A stretch of DNA of 20,314 nt from a virus, in IMG/VR virus record IMGVR_UViG_3300025646_000498, positions 1 to 20,314 of that record. One strand, given 5' to 3'. Shown piece by piece: positions 1 to 5,607 of the stretch. A model generated the notes under the pieces. That model was not told where the DNA came from and did no database searches. It was given only the letters and a program-made list of their open reading frames with translations. Made by a program: the position numbers and the translations under genes. Position 1 is the first letter of the stretch. Each line of letters opens with the position of its first letter.

Positions 1-340
1 GTATAAGCCCAGCAGCCGCAGCGCTGGGGGCGTCAACAGCAGCCGCAGCAGCCTCGGCACCACCCAGCAAGAACCCCGGCACAGCAGGGCGGGCCTGACC
101 CGTTGTGAACGCCTCAAAGCCAGACATACCCTCTGGAAATACCATGGGGGCGATTTCACCGCGCCGCAGACCAGCTTCTTCGTCGCTGCCACGCAAGCCT
201 TCAATAAAGTCAAAAATCCCCGCAAACGGGCTGTTTGCGCGGCGATACCTGCGCAGCATGTCATCACGCTGATCGCCAGTGTATCCCCGTTCAGCCAGAT
301 AAAGCTGAAAATCGCGGGGTGACATTTCAAAGGCGTTCAT
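1..340 (-). CDS. Hypothetical phage protein, C-terminus cut by window edge
   Basis: The reading frame opens at an ATG at 340 and runs off the left edge of the window, so only about the first 113 residues are seen. The start lies 4 bases after the stop of the gene upstream (345), with a purine-rich GATGAAGAG directly before it, so the two are probably translationally coupled. The product begins MNAFEMSPRDFQLYLAERGY, is charged for roughly 50 residues, and then becomes Gly/Ala-rich with runs of alanine near the edge. No family is recognised. Its place at the end of a late minus-strand run downstream of the terminase and a repeat-bearing protein suggests a virion or virion-assembly protein, which is inference. 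I am sure it is coding but not what it does. Confidence 0.75.
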   Translation of the reverse strand, partial: MNAFEMSPRDFQLYLAERGYTGDQRDDMLRRYRRANSPFAGIFDFIEGLRGSDEEAGLRRGEIAPMVFPEGMSGFEAFTTGQARPAVPGFLLGGAEAAAAAVDAPSAAAAGLI

Positions 341-344
341 CTCT

Positions 345-551
345 TCATCCCACCGATTTCTGACCCTTGCAGCCCCACGCTTTGCGCCGGACCTTAACCT
401 TGGGGGTGCGCTTCTGGCTCACCGTCCGCGCGCAGTACGCATCGCCGCGCTTCGTGCCGGGATACGACACGCGCTTGTGCGTCTTGCCCTCGCTGTCCTT
501 GTACGTCGTGCCGTCGGCATACTTTTTACTTGGACTTTGCTTTTTTCGCAC
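345..551 (-). CDS. Small basic phage protein (possibly DUF6321-like)
   Basis: This is a 68-residue, strongly basic protein with a Lys/Arg-rich start, a central YADGTTYKDSEGKTHKRVSY segment, then GDAYCAR and a basic tail ending WGCKGQKSVG with two cysteines in all. The GDxYCAR plus KxRRKxWxC pattern recalls small phage proteins filed as DUF6321, but I cannot confirm that from memory alone. The GTG at 551 is preferred as start because GAGGGGGAAG lies just upstream. A TTG at 569 in the same frame would add six residues. The 5' end overlaps the preceding 45-residue gene by 26 bases in another frame, so the two are probably made together. A nucleic-acid-binding or packaged basic protein is possible, but the function is unknown. 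Confidence 0.75.
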   Translation of the reverse strand: MRKKQSPSKKYADGTTYKDSEGKTHKRVSYPGTKRGDAYCARTVSQKRTPKVKVRRKAWGCKGQKSVG

Positions 552-663
552 CAGACTTCCCCCTCGCAACCTTCAGGTTCGACCACGCATTCGGATACTT
601 GACCCCACGCGCCTTCGACATCGCCTTGGCGCGGGACTTTTGGGATGATGTCAGCTTGGCCAT
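526..663 (-). CDS. 45-residue basic phage protein
   Basis: This short frame encodes a 45-residue protein (MAKLTSSQKSRAKAMSKARG at the start) with about a third Lys/Arg and a central KYPNAWSNLK segment. It starts 2 bases after the stop of the 400-residue gene (666) and overlaps the next basic gene (345-551) by 26 bases, in the middle of a tightly packed late run. The repeated Lys/Arg/Ala composition suggests a nucleic-acid-binding protein, such as a DNA-condensing or packaged protein, which is inference. Codon structure, the clean ATG and the neat spacing support a real gene despite its size. No family is assigned with certainty. Confidence 0.7.
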   Translation of the reverse strand: MAKLTSSQKSRAKAMSKARGVKYPNAWSNLKVARGKSGAKKAKSK

Positions 664-665
664 GG

Positions 666-1868
666 TTAGTAGCCCAGTGGGCGAAGGCCCATGCGCTGCC
701 GGAAATCATCGACGGTAGTGGGCTGCGGACGCGACGACTGGTAGTAAGGCAACCCATAAGGCTGCGACAGCCCAGAAGGTGGCAGAGTTCTTCCATAACG
801 GTCATCCATGGGAGAATATGACGCCTCTGCACCAAAGGAAGGTGCAGAGCCAGTTCGGGGAATACCGGGTAAGGCACTTGTATAAAGTGCGGTCTGCGCG
901 CTTGGGCTTGACCTCTGGTCTAGTATTTCAATTTCTCGCTGCGTTGGCTGGTCTCCAGCCCTTGCTTCATACTGGTCCGGGGAAACACCAAGCTGCGCGG
1001 CAAGGTAATCCACGTCCGACTGCGTCAGAAGCGAAGACGCACCCAAGGGCGCATAATCCTGCACAGGCACACCCGGCGCAGCCGTATTGTACGGGCCAGC
1101 TACCGCACGCTGCAGCATCTGCATGAACGGGTCAGTTGATGGCAACAAGGACGCCTCGACAGGAATTGGACCGCTCACAGGAAGCGTAACACCATAATCT
1201 TGCGCAGCGCTGGTCTCCCCGGCAGACGCAGCATTCAGCGCGGCATCCACCGCCCTCTGCGTACCACCAGTGCCGCCCAGAAGGCCCGCAGGGCGCATCT
1301 GTGGGCGCAGGGATGTCTGAGGTGCCAGATTGTCTTCAAGGCGCTGACGGTAGCCCGCAGGGCGCACACCAATGGCGTTCAGCAGCCCGCTGAAGGGGCC
1401 ACCCTGAAACGTGTCGCCGGAACGGCCCGGACCGCCGCCGTCAATCATGTCACGGCCAGCAGAAACCCACTGCCCCGTCTTGGGGTCAGTGTAGCCGTAA
1501 CCATTAAACCCACGCTGGCCCTGTGGGCCGGGTGCGGCAGCCATGCGCTCGGTGTAGCCAGCCGGGCGGACACCCATTGCGTTCAGTCCGGCGCTAAAAG
1601 GGCCGCCAACAAATGTCGGGCCAGAACGACCGGGGCCGCCACCATCAAACATGTCTCCAAAGGACGTGTAGCCGCCGCCACCGCCATCACCAGCCACGCC
1701 CAGCAAGCCAGCGCCCTCGCCCATGGAGACACCAGTCTGGCGGCCTATGCCGCCCTGACGCTTGTCTTCAATCGTGTACTTGCCAGAGTACCCTTGGTCA
1801 GACAGGTAATTCTCAACCTCACCAATGCTGCCAAACGACTGGCCGTCTACGCTATAGGTCGTAGCCAT
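666..1868 (-). CDS. Gly-rich structural-type protein with internal duplication
   Basis: A 400-residue product of unknown family. The N-terminal 35 residues form a small charged domain. It is followed by a Gly-rich stretch (about 50-70), a 38-residue block at about 72-109, a collagen-like GPQGQRG spacer, and a second copy of the block at about 140-177. The remainder is Pro/Ser/Ala/Gln-rich and ends MGLRPLGY. Low complexity, repetition and its place in the late run suggest a virion component such as a fibre, decoration or internal protein, which is inference. The ATG at 1868 is chosen because it overlaps the stop of the 33-residue gene upstream as TGATG. A GTG three bases earlier is the alternative. 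No signal peptide or membrane segment is evident. Confidence 0.8.
   Translation of the reverse strand: MATTYSVDGQSFGSIGEVENYLSDQGYSGKYTIEDKRQGGIGRQTGVSMGEGAGLLGVAGDGGGGGYTSFGDMFDGGGPGRSGPTFVGGPFSAGLNAMGVRPAGYTERMAAAPGPQGQRGFNGYGYTDPKTGQWVSAGRDMIDGGGPGRSGDTFQGGPFSGLLNAIGVRPAGYRQRLEDNLAPQTSLRPQMRPAGLLGGTGGTQRAVDAALNAASAGETSAAQDYGVTLPVSGPIPVEASLLPSTDPFMQMLQRAVAGPYNTAAPGVPVQDYAPLGASSLLTQSDVDYLAAQLGVSPDQYEARAGDQPTQREIEILDQRSSPSAQTALYTSALPGIPRTGSAPSFGAEASYSPMDDRYGRTLPPSGLSQPYGLPYYQSSRPQPTTVDDFRQRMGLRPLGY
1338..1655 (-). repeat. Duplicated 38-residue coding block within the 400-residue protein
   Basis: Two copies of a coding block lie at 1542-1655 and 1338-1451, separated by about 90 bases. Both carry D-M-x-D, GGGPGRSG, TFxGGPFS, LNAxGVRPAGY and a final R-x-x. 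Most positions are identical between the two copies at the protein level, so this is an in-frame internal duplication rather than chance low complexity. Confidence 0.85.
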
Positions 1869-1969
1869 CACTTACCGCCCTTCAGGCAGCGACCAGCCGC
1901 CATGCACTTGGACTTGCTCTTGCAGCCCGCGCAGGGCGTAAAACGCTTCGTGGTCGTGCCGTACTGCAT
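1868..1969 (-). CDS. 33-residue Cys-rich mini-protein
   Basis: This frame encodes 33 residues with four cysteines arranged C-x2-C-x5-C-x5-C at positions 13, 16, 22 and 28, embedded in Lys/Arg/Ser. That is the spacing of a small zinc knuckle, although metal binding is inferred. A strong Shine-Dalgarno, GGAGG, sits 8 bases before the ATG. The stop codon overlaps the start of the 400-residue gene as TGATG, which implies translational coupling. It is the first gene after a terminator that follows the terminase gene, so it may open a new late transcript. It is probably a phage gene conserved with its neighbour. The role is unknown. Confidence 0.75.
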   Translation of the reverse strand: MQYGTTTKRFTPCAGCKSKSKCMAAGRCLKGGK

Positions 1970-2020
1970 GCCAGCGGCCTCCAAAATTCCTCAAGGTGGT
2001 ATCACTATACCCCATCAGTC

Positions 2021-2056
2021 AAAATAAAAAAAGGCCGCGCAGTTTCCCGCACGGCC
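2021..2056 (-). terminator. Rho-independent terminator downstream of the large terminase gene
   Basis: Read on the minus strand, an 8-bp stem (GGCCGTGC with GCGCGGCC, one G-U pair) closes an 8-base loop, GGGAAACT, and is followed by TTTTTTTATTTT. It lies about 70 bases after the terminase stop and 50 bases before the Cys-rich gene. It should therefore end, or partly attenuate, the terminase transcript. Confidence 0.88.
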
Positions 2057-2123
2057 CTGACTTAACGGAGGAGGAAAGGGCGCATGGAGCACGCCCACAA
2101 CAAACCTACCAGATGGCTACAAA

Positions 2124-3551
2124 TCAGACAATCCCACGAATATTGCGCCGCAACGGCTTCTTCCAGCCGCCAGCCGCCGCCAAACCATACGCCATCGTCG
2201 TGTGATCGGTCGCCAAACTCAAACAAAACGCATCAGCACGGTCAGGCGACTTCAACCCACGCTTCTTCATGCTGTCCTTCGACTCAACCTGAATTTTACC
2301 ATTGCTGCTGAACGTGTACCTCGGAGCCGCCAATTCCGCGAACAACTGGTCATCTTTCGGCAACTGAACATCCCGGTTCTCCAGCCACTCCTTGGCCTTA
2401 AACCACAATTCACTGCGCAAATTGTTATACAAACCAACAGCCGCAGGACGTTCGCTCACATTCAAACCCCGCGCAGGTAAACCCAGTTCGCGCAACCGAT
2501 CCAGAACGCCAGACCCCAAGCCAATGCTATCAACAATAATCTCCACTGGCCGCTTGGCAGGCGGTGACGTGTCATACTCCACCTTCACAGCACCCACCAA
2601 CTGCATCAAATCCATCCCCTGCCACGTCTTCAAAGGATGAACCACCGGACCCTGCCGCTTACACAACACGCTGCTGTCATTCCCATGCCGGGCAACATCC
2701 AACCCCCAGATCGGCATCGTAAACTCATCAATCTCAACCTGATTGGCCATCGCATAGTCAATCAGATGCACAGGAATAACCGTGTCGTCCTCGGCAGGCG
2801 GGAAATTACCCAAGACACGCACATGGTACGCCGGGCTGTTCTCGCCGTAACGCAGCTTCATCTCTTCCACAAAGTCATCCGAAACTCGGGGGCTTTCCAC
2901 GCAGGACACATGCATCGTGTACCACTGGTCACGCAGCCGGTGGTGCGTCTCATAAAACAAACCACTGTTTCGCGTCGGGTTCCCAGTCAGGATCGTCGTC
3001 GCGCTGTGACCAGACATCGATCCCGCCGCGCTTTCAAAAACAGCCTCGGGGACACCACTGGCTTCGTCCGCAATCAGCAAGACGTGCGGGCTGTGAACAC
3101 CAGCCAAGGCTTCAGGCTGTTCCGCACGGCTGGTCCGACACGAAATAAAACAATCCGCATTCCGACCCTTCAATTCCACGCGGTCACTCTTGACCTCCAG
3201 AAGGTCGTGAAACGGCGGCTTAATCTCCCGCACCAGCCTCTTCACCTCGGCGAACAAGGCGTCGAATAACTGCGCAGATGTCGGGGCTGTCATCACCACC
3301 TTGCCGGGGACACGCCACAAGACATGCCAGATCGCAGCCATCGCAACTGCCGTGGACTTGCCAACGCCGTGGCCGGAACGGACGCTGATCCGCCGCTTCC
3401 TCGGGTCTGCAATGACGCGCAGGAATTCTTCCTGCCATTCGTCTGGCTGGATACCCAGCACCTCCCGCGCAAAAGTCACGGGGTCGTTACCATACCGCTT
3501 CGCAAGCTGCAGGAACGGGTTTTCGCTTGGGTTTGTGGCTGATCTCTCCAT
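2124..3551 (-). CDS. terL: Terminase large subunit (ATPase-nuclease)
   Basis: The large terminase subunit pumps DNA into the prohead with ATP and cuts the concatemer. With the ATG at 3551 the product is 475 residues, normal for the family. The N-terminal ATPase domain has Walker A SGHGVGKST (59-67), Walker B LLIADEAS with D162 and E163, and a coupling motif TGNPT (189-193). The RNase H-like nuclease domain has the expected acidic residues in GLDVA (D285), IIVDSIG (D341) and SPDRADA (D437, D440). The start is uncertain: neither the ATG nor an in-frame TTG at 3587 has a clear ribosome-binding site. The small subunit is 2.3 kb upstream on the same strand, split off by an opposite-strand cassette. 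A terminator follows at 2021-2056. Confidence 0.96.
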   Translation of the reverse strand: MERSATNPSENPFLQLAKRYGNDPVTFAREVLGIQPDEWQEEFLRVIADPRKRRISVRSGHGVGKSTAVAMAAIWHVLWRVPGKVVMTAPTSAQLFDALFAEVKRLVREIKPPFHDLLEVKSDRVELKGRNADCFISCRTSRAEQPEALAGVHSPHVLLIADEASGVPEAVFESAAGSMSGHSATTILTGNPTRNSGLFYETHHRLRDQWYTMHVSCVESPRVSDDFVEEMKLRYGENSPAYHVRVLGNFPPAEDDTVIPVHLIDYAMANQVEIDEFTMPIWGLDVARHGNDSSVLCKRQGPVVHPLKTWQGMDLMQLVGAVKVEYDTSPPAKRPVEIIVDSIGLGSGVLDRLRELGLPARGLNVSERPAAVGLYNNLRSELWFKAKEWLENRDVQLPKDDQLFAELAAPRYTFSSNGKIQVESKDSMKKRGLKSPDRADAFCLSLATDHTTMAYGLAAAGGWKKPLRRNIRGIV

Positions 3552-3606
3552 GCTGGCAGTTTTGCAGAAAATTTTTCTGGCAGGCAACTGAATTGATGAT
3601 CGTTAA

Positions 3607-3698
3607 GGGGGGGGTGGGTTACTCCTTGAATTTTAGGCGGATCAGTCTGTCGGAACCGCCTTAGCAATGACCCCGCCGCCGCGATCAAAGGGGGGGGG
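3607..3698. repeat. Two poly-G tracts (G8 and G9) upstream of terL
   Basis: The plus strand carries eight G at 3607-3614, followed by TGGG, and nine G at 3690-3698, in the non-coding stretch between the terL start and the cassette operator. A related C4-A-C6 run on the plus strand lies at 5827-5838, just after the terS stop, in inverted sense. The tracts could mark junctions of the inserted cassette, a packaging-site element or slippage-prone DNA. Nothing in the sequence decides between these. Confidence 0.7.
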
Positions 3699-3703
3699 TA
3701 TTT

Positions 3704-3718
3704 TGCTGCGCCGCAGCA
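3704..3718. repeat. Palindromic repeat, copy A
   Basis: TGCTGCGCCGCAGCA is a 15-base inverted repeat with 7-bp arms around one base. Its first 13 bases recur exactly at 5741-5753 and, with one change, at 3884-3896. There is no T-run on either side, so it does not look like a terminator. Confidence 0.6.
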
Positions 3719-3748
3719 CAAAACCCTGCCTGATTTGCGCCGTAATCG

Positions 3749-3816
3749 CATAATCGTGATTATGTTAAATCGGTTTCCTTTTGTTTTCAGTCACTTAGCA
3801 TTTTGCTTAACATAAT
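3749..3816. promoter_or_regulatory. AT-rich dyad operator/promoter region in front of the plus-strand cassette
   Basis: CATAATC-GT-GATTATG (3749-3764) is a perfect 7-bp dyad. In addition ATTATGTTAA (3759-3768) is matched by its exact reverse complement TTAACATAAT at 3807-3816, 38 bases later. CATAAT therefore occurs three times, in both orientations, in an AT-rich pocket within GC-rich DNA. CATAAT at 3811-3816 could be a rightward -10 element, but no good -35 is seen. The layout suggests a repressor operator. The HTH protein at the end of the cassette is the obvious candidate ligand, by inference. Confidence 0.6.
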
Positions 3817-3826
3817 ACCGGCCCAA

Positions 3827-4066
3827 ATGCGCAGGCGTTCTCCCTATGCGTGCGCCATTGCGGTCGCGCAGATGCAGCATCCATGCTGCGGCGCAGCGCT
3901 CCGGCGCGCGGGCGCAATCGCCGCCGGTGCGTGCGATTGCGTGGTGCGTTCATTGGCGGATGCAAATAAATACCTTGCATTGCGTTTGCCTTTGCAAATA
4001 GACTGGCAACAGGCGGCGCGCTTCGCGTCGTCGTATCGCGCGACCGGGAAAACCCGGCGCGCATAG
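3827..4066 (+). CDS. Doubtful small ORF at the head of the cassette
   Basis: An ATG at 3827 opens 79 codons encoding a basic protein with six cysteines (in the first half) and a C-terminal part resembling a short helical domain (LADANKYLALRLPLQIDWQQ). There is no ribosome-binding site. The ATG falls only about 11 bases after the possible -10 element CATAAT at 3811-3816, so a leaderless message is conceivable. Codon choice (TTG leucine, GCG alanine) resembles the genes that follow. Against it, the first half reads through a GC-rich inverted repeat (3874-3900), and an opposite-strand frame of similar length exists at 3844-4098. Apart from this ORF, the stretch 3552-4082 holds only the G tracts, the dyads and the repeats listed separately. 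Confidence 0.25.
   Translation: MRRRSPYACAIAVAQMQHPCCGAALRRAGAIAAGACDCVVRSLADANKYLALRLPLQIDWQQAARFASSYRATGKTRRA
3874..3900. repeat. Palindromic repeat, copy B (left side of cassette)
   Basis: GCAGCAT-CC-ATGCTGC is a perfect inverted repeat, continued by GGCGCAGCGCT. The whole 27 bases align to 5731-5757 on the same strand with only four differences, so the pair are direct repeats lying on either side of the cassette genes. They may be leftover ends of a mobile unit or dispersed REP-like repeats. Confidence 0.6.
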
Positions 4067-4082
4067 GCAAAGGGAAAAGACA

Positions 4083-4748
4083 ATGTTTCATCTGACAATC
4101 AAGAGCCGCAACCAAAAGACCGGGCCGATTCCGGTTTCCACATCCACCGCGATCACTTGCCCGGTGTCTTGTCCATTTAATAACGGTGGCGGATGCTATG
4201 CCGCATATGGTCCGCTTGCCCTGTTTTGGGCAAAGGTCACAAGCGGTGAAAGCGGAGATGATTTCGACCAGTTTTGCCGCCAGATTGCCGCTTTGCCAGA
4301 TGGTCAATTGTGGCGGCACAATCAGGCTGGTGATTTGCCCGGTGAAGGTGACGCGGTAGACGTAAAGGCCTTGCGCAAGCTTGCCAAGGCAAGCAAAGGC
4401 AAGCGCGGCTTTACATATACACACAAGCCATTGCGGAGAAAAGCGGAGCGGCAAGCGGTGGCGGATGCATGCGCAAGCGGCTTGGTCATCAATCTATCTG
4501 GCAACAATCTTGATCACGCGGACAAGCTTGCCGCGCTTGGCATTGCCCCGGTGGTGGCGGTGGTGCCATCTGACACCACCGAAAACACGAAGACACCGCA
4601 AGGCCGCAAGGTGGTGATCTGCCCGGCAACAATCCGCGACGATATCTCTTGCGCAACTTGCGGCCTATGCGCGCGCATGCGCGATGCAATCGTGGGATTT
4701 CCCGCCCATGGTCCGGGCAAGAAAAAAGCGGACAAGGTGGCGGCATGA
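4083..4748 (+). CDS. Cys-cluster protein, DUF7227/GP88-like
   Basis: A 221-residue protein with two cysteine clusters: C26-x3-C30-x7-C38 near the N-terminus (TCPVSCPF...GGGCYA) and C180, C190, C193, C196 near the C-terminus (CPAT...SCATCGLC). Between them lie LWRHNQAGDLPG, GFTYTHK and NLSGNNLDHADKL. The pattern resembles phage proteins of the DUF7227/GP88 type, whose biochemical role I do not know. The clusters suggest a zinc or iron-sulphur site, which is inference. The ATG at 4083 has AGGGAAAAGAC before it. It heads a plus-strand operon, and its stop overlaps the next start as ATGA. Leucine TTG/CTT and alanine GCG are frequent, unlike neighbouring phage genes, which favours separate origin. 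The gene is certain; the family name is less so. Confidence 0.8.
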   Translation: MFHLTIKSRNQKTGPIPVSTSTAITCPVSCPFNNGGGCYAAYGPLALFWAKVTSGESGDDFDQFCRQIAALPDGQLWRHNQAGDLPGEGDAVDVKALRKLAKASKGKRGFTYTHKPLRRKAERQAVADACASGLVINLSGNNLDHADKLAALGIAPVVAVVPSDTTENTKTPQGRKVVICPATIRDDISCATCGLCARMRDAIVGFPAHGPGKKKADKVAA

Positions 4749-4822
4749 TCCGCGACGCAATCGGCTTCACAATCTTTTGCGCGGCGTTTTATGCCGCGCC
4801 ATATCTGGCAACGATTTTCTGA
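4745..4822 (+). CDS. 25-residue hydrophobic peptide
   Basis: A tiny frame whose ATG overlaps the stop of the Cys-cluster gene as ATGA. It encodes 25 residues that are almost entirely hydrophobic or aromatic after an N-terminal MIRDA, with a single cysteine, enough for one membrane segment. The next gene starts 12 bases after its stop. Position and overlap argue for translation. The small size and absence of its own ribosome-binding site leave doubt. If real it is likely a small membrane peptide of the cassette, function unknown. Confidence 0.5.
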   Translation: MIRDAIGFTIFCAAFYAAPYLATIF

Positions 4823-4834
4823 AAGGGCAAAATC

Positions 4835-5110
4835 ATGACAATCAACAAAGCAATCCGCCACGCGGTCGCAACGGTCCGGATGCATCCATGGGGCGCGCGG
4901 TCGTATATCGTTGAAACATATTGCCCGGACCGGCACGCATGGATGACAAGCCCGCAAATGCCATTCCACGCGGCGCGGGAATGCATGACGGAAAAGCGTC
5001 ACGCGGTCGCGCTTGTCGCGCTTGGCTGGACAAAACGCAACGCAGAAAACGCGGCATATTATTGTGCCGGACCGTTGCGCGACCGGGTGACGGCAAGCCT
5101 AAAAAATTGA
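4835..5110 (+). CDS. Hypothetical cassette protein, 91 residues
   Basis: A 91-residue protein with no recognised family. It contains WGARSYIVETYCPDRHAW and, later, GWTKRNAENAAYYCAGPL, with three cysteines in total and no signal or membrane segment. The start ATG at 4835 is preceded by GAAAGGG at a usable distance. It follows the 25-residue peptide by 12 bases and shares the cassette's TTG/GCG-rich codon use. Its stop codon lies inside the outer arm of a long two-tier inverted repeat (5107-5157), so the end of this gene and the structure are superposed. A small, standalone orphan protein in a moron-like cassette makes it a candidate host-interaction factor, by inference only. Confidence 0.75.
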   Translation: MTINKAIRHAVATVRMHPWGARSYIVETYCPDRHAWMTSPQMPFHAARECMTEKRHAVALVALGWTKRNAENAAYYCAGPLRDRVTASLKN

Positions 5111-5157
5111 TTGCAGCAAAGCGCGCCCGGCATGCGGGCGCGTCATGGTGCAATCAA
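5107..5157. repeat. Two-tier perfect inverted repeat between cassette genes
   Basis: The outer arms TTGATTGCA (5107-5115) and TGCAATCAA (5149-5157) pair perfectly over 9 bp. The inner arms CGCGCCCG (5122-5129) and CGGGCGCG (5135-5142) pair over 8 bp around the loop GCATG. The two stems are separated by symmetrical 6-base internal loops. No T-run follows, so it is not a simple terminator. It lies between the 91-residue gene and the ribosome-binding site of the 57-residue gene. It may control expression of the downstream pair or serve as a processing or binding site. Confidence 0.8.
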
Positions 5158-5175
5158 ATGAAAAGGAGACACCAA

Positions 5176-5349
5176 ATGAAAACAGTTTTTACCGGCAGCG
5201 AATTGAAAGCGCTTTACGAAATAGTGACGCAAGATATTGAGTTTTCGCAACCATGCGGCGCGGATTTGGCGGACGTGGAATATACGCGCTTTTTGGCATA
5301 TCGTGCGAGCGCTTACCAAAAGCTGCGCGAAGCGGTGGGCGCGGCATGA
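5176..5349 (+). CDS. Hypothetical cassette protein, 57 residues
   Basis: A 57-residue mixed-charge protein starting MKTVFTGSELKALYEIVTQD, with the look of a small helical fold and one cysteine. The start at 5176 has a strong ribosome-binding site (AAAAGGAGACACC). The stop overlaps the start of the HTH gene as ATGA, so the two are translationally coupled. It is separated from the upstream cassette genes by the two-tier hairpin at 5107-5157. No family is recognised. An antitoxin-like partner or a small inhibitor encoded next to its regulator are both conceivable, but the sequence alone does not decide. Confidence 0.75.
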   Translation: MKTVFTGSELKALYEIVTQDIEFSQPCGADLADVEYTRFLAYRASAYQKLREAVGAA

Positions 5350-5552
5350 CGCCTGACGACATAAAACGCGCGCGCGGCGCGCTTGGCCTAAGCGCTGCCG
5401 ATTTAGCGGCAATGTTGGAGACTGACGAAAACACATTGCGGCGCATGGAAATGCGTCGCGATACCAAAAACGCGCGGGAACCGGCGCGGCGCATGGCGCG
5501 TTTGCTTTCCGCATATCTAGACGGTTGGCGTCCGCCAGACTGGCCAGAATAA
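5346..5552 (+). CDS. Small HTH (XRE-type) DNA-binding regulator
   Basis: A 68-residue protein: MTPDDIKRARGALGLSAADL begins a helix-turn-helix of the XRE/Cro type (about residues 5-40: ALGLSAADLAAML, then TDENTLRRME), followed by a helical tail ending LSAYLDGWRPPDWPE. That tail style is familiar from small alphaproteobacterial HTH proteins, so it hints at the host clade. It is the last gene of the plus-strand cassette, coupled by ATGA to the gene before it, and is followed 25 bases later by a terminator. A likely role is repression of its own operon at the dyads at 3749-3816, by inference. Size and last-gene position match anti-CRISPR-associated (Aca) regulators, which fits the cassette but is not proof. 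Confidence 0.85.
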   Translation: MTPDDIKRARGALGLSAADLAAMLETDENTLRRMEMRRDTKNAREPARRMARLLSAYLDGWRPPDWPE

Positions 5553-5577
5553 ACCGCCAGACAATCAAAACAGAAAA

Positions 5578-5607
5578 CCCGCCCGGCAATCGCCCGGCGG
5601 GTTTTTT
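5578..5607 (+). terminator. Terminator of the plus-strand cassette
   Basis: CCCGCCCGGC and GCCCGGCGGG form a GC-rich stem with one mismatch around the loop AATC, followed directly by TTTTTT. It lies 25 bases after the HTH gene stop and should close the cassette transcript, shielding terS from convergent transcription. Confidence 0.9.

Noticed and set aside
1998-2011. GGTATCACTATACC element, with a similar GGTATCAC near 15617, as a possible phage promoter
   Set aside because: Only eight bases plus a short CTTG are shared. One copy lies at the end of a coding region, and no further copies were found by eye, so it is likely chance.
1200-2027. Long plus-strand open frame opposite the 400-residue gene
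   Set aside because: Antisense shadow of a GC-rich repetitive gene. It has no ribosome-binding site and no domain.
2084-2311. Plus-strand frame with GGAGGAGGAAAGG before its ATG
   Set aside because: It is antisense to the conserved 3' end of the large terminase gene. The product is low-complexity His/Ser/Pro without domain character, so the good ribosome-binding site is taken as chance.
3704-3718. Palindrome as a terminator upstream of terL
   Set aside because: No T-run on either strand after the stem.
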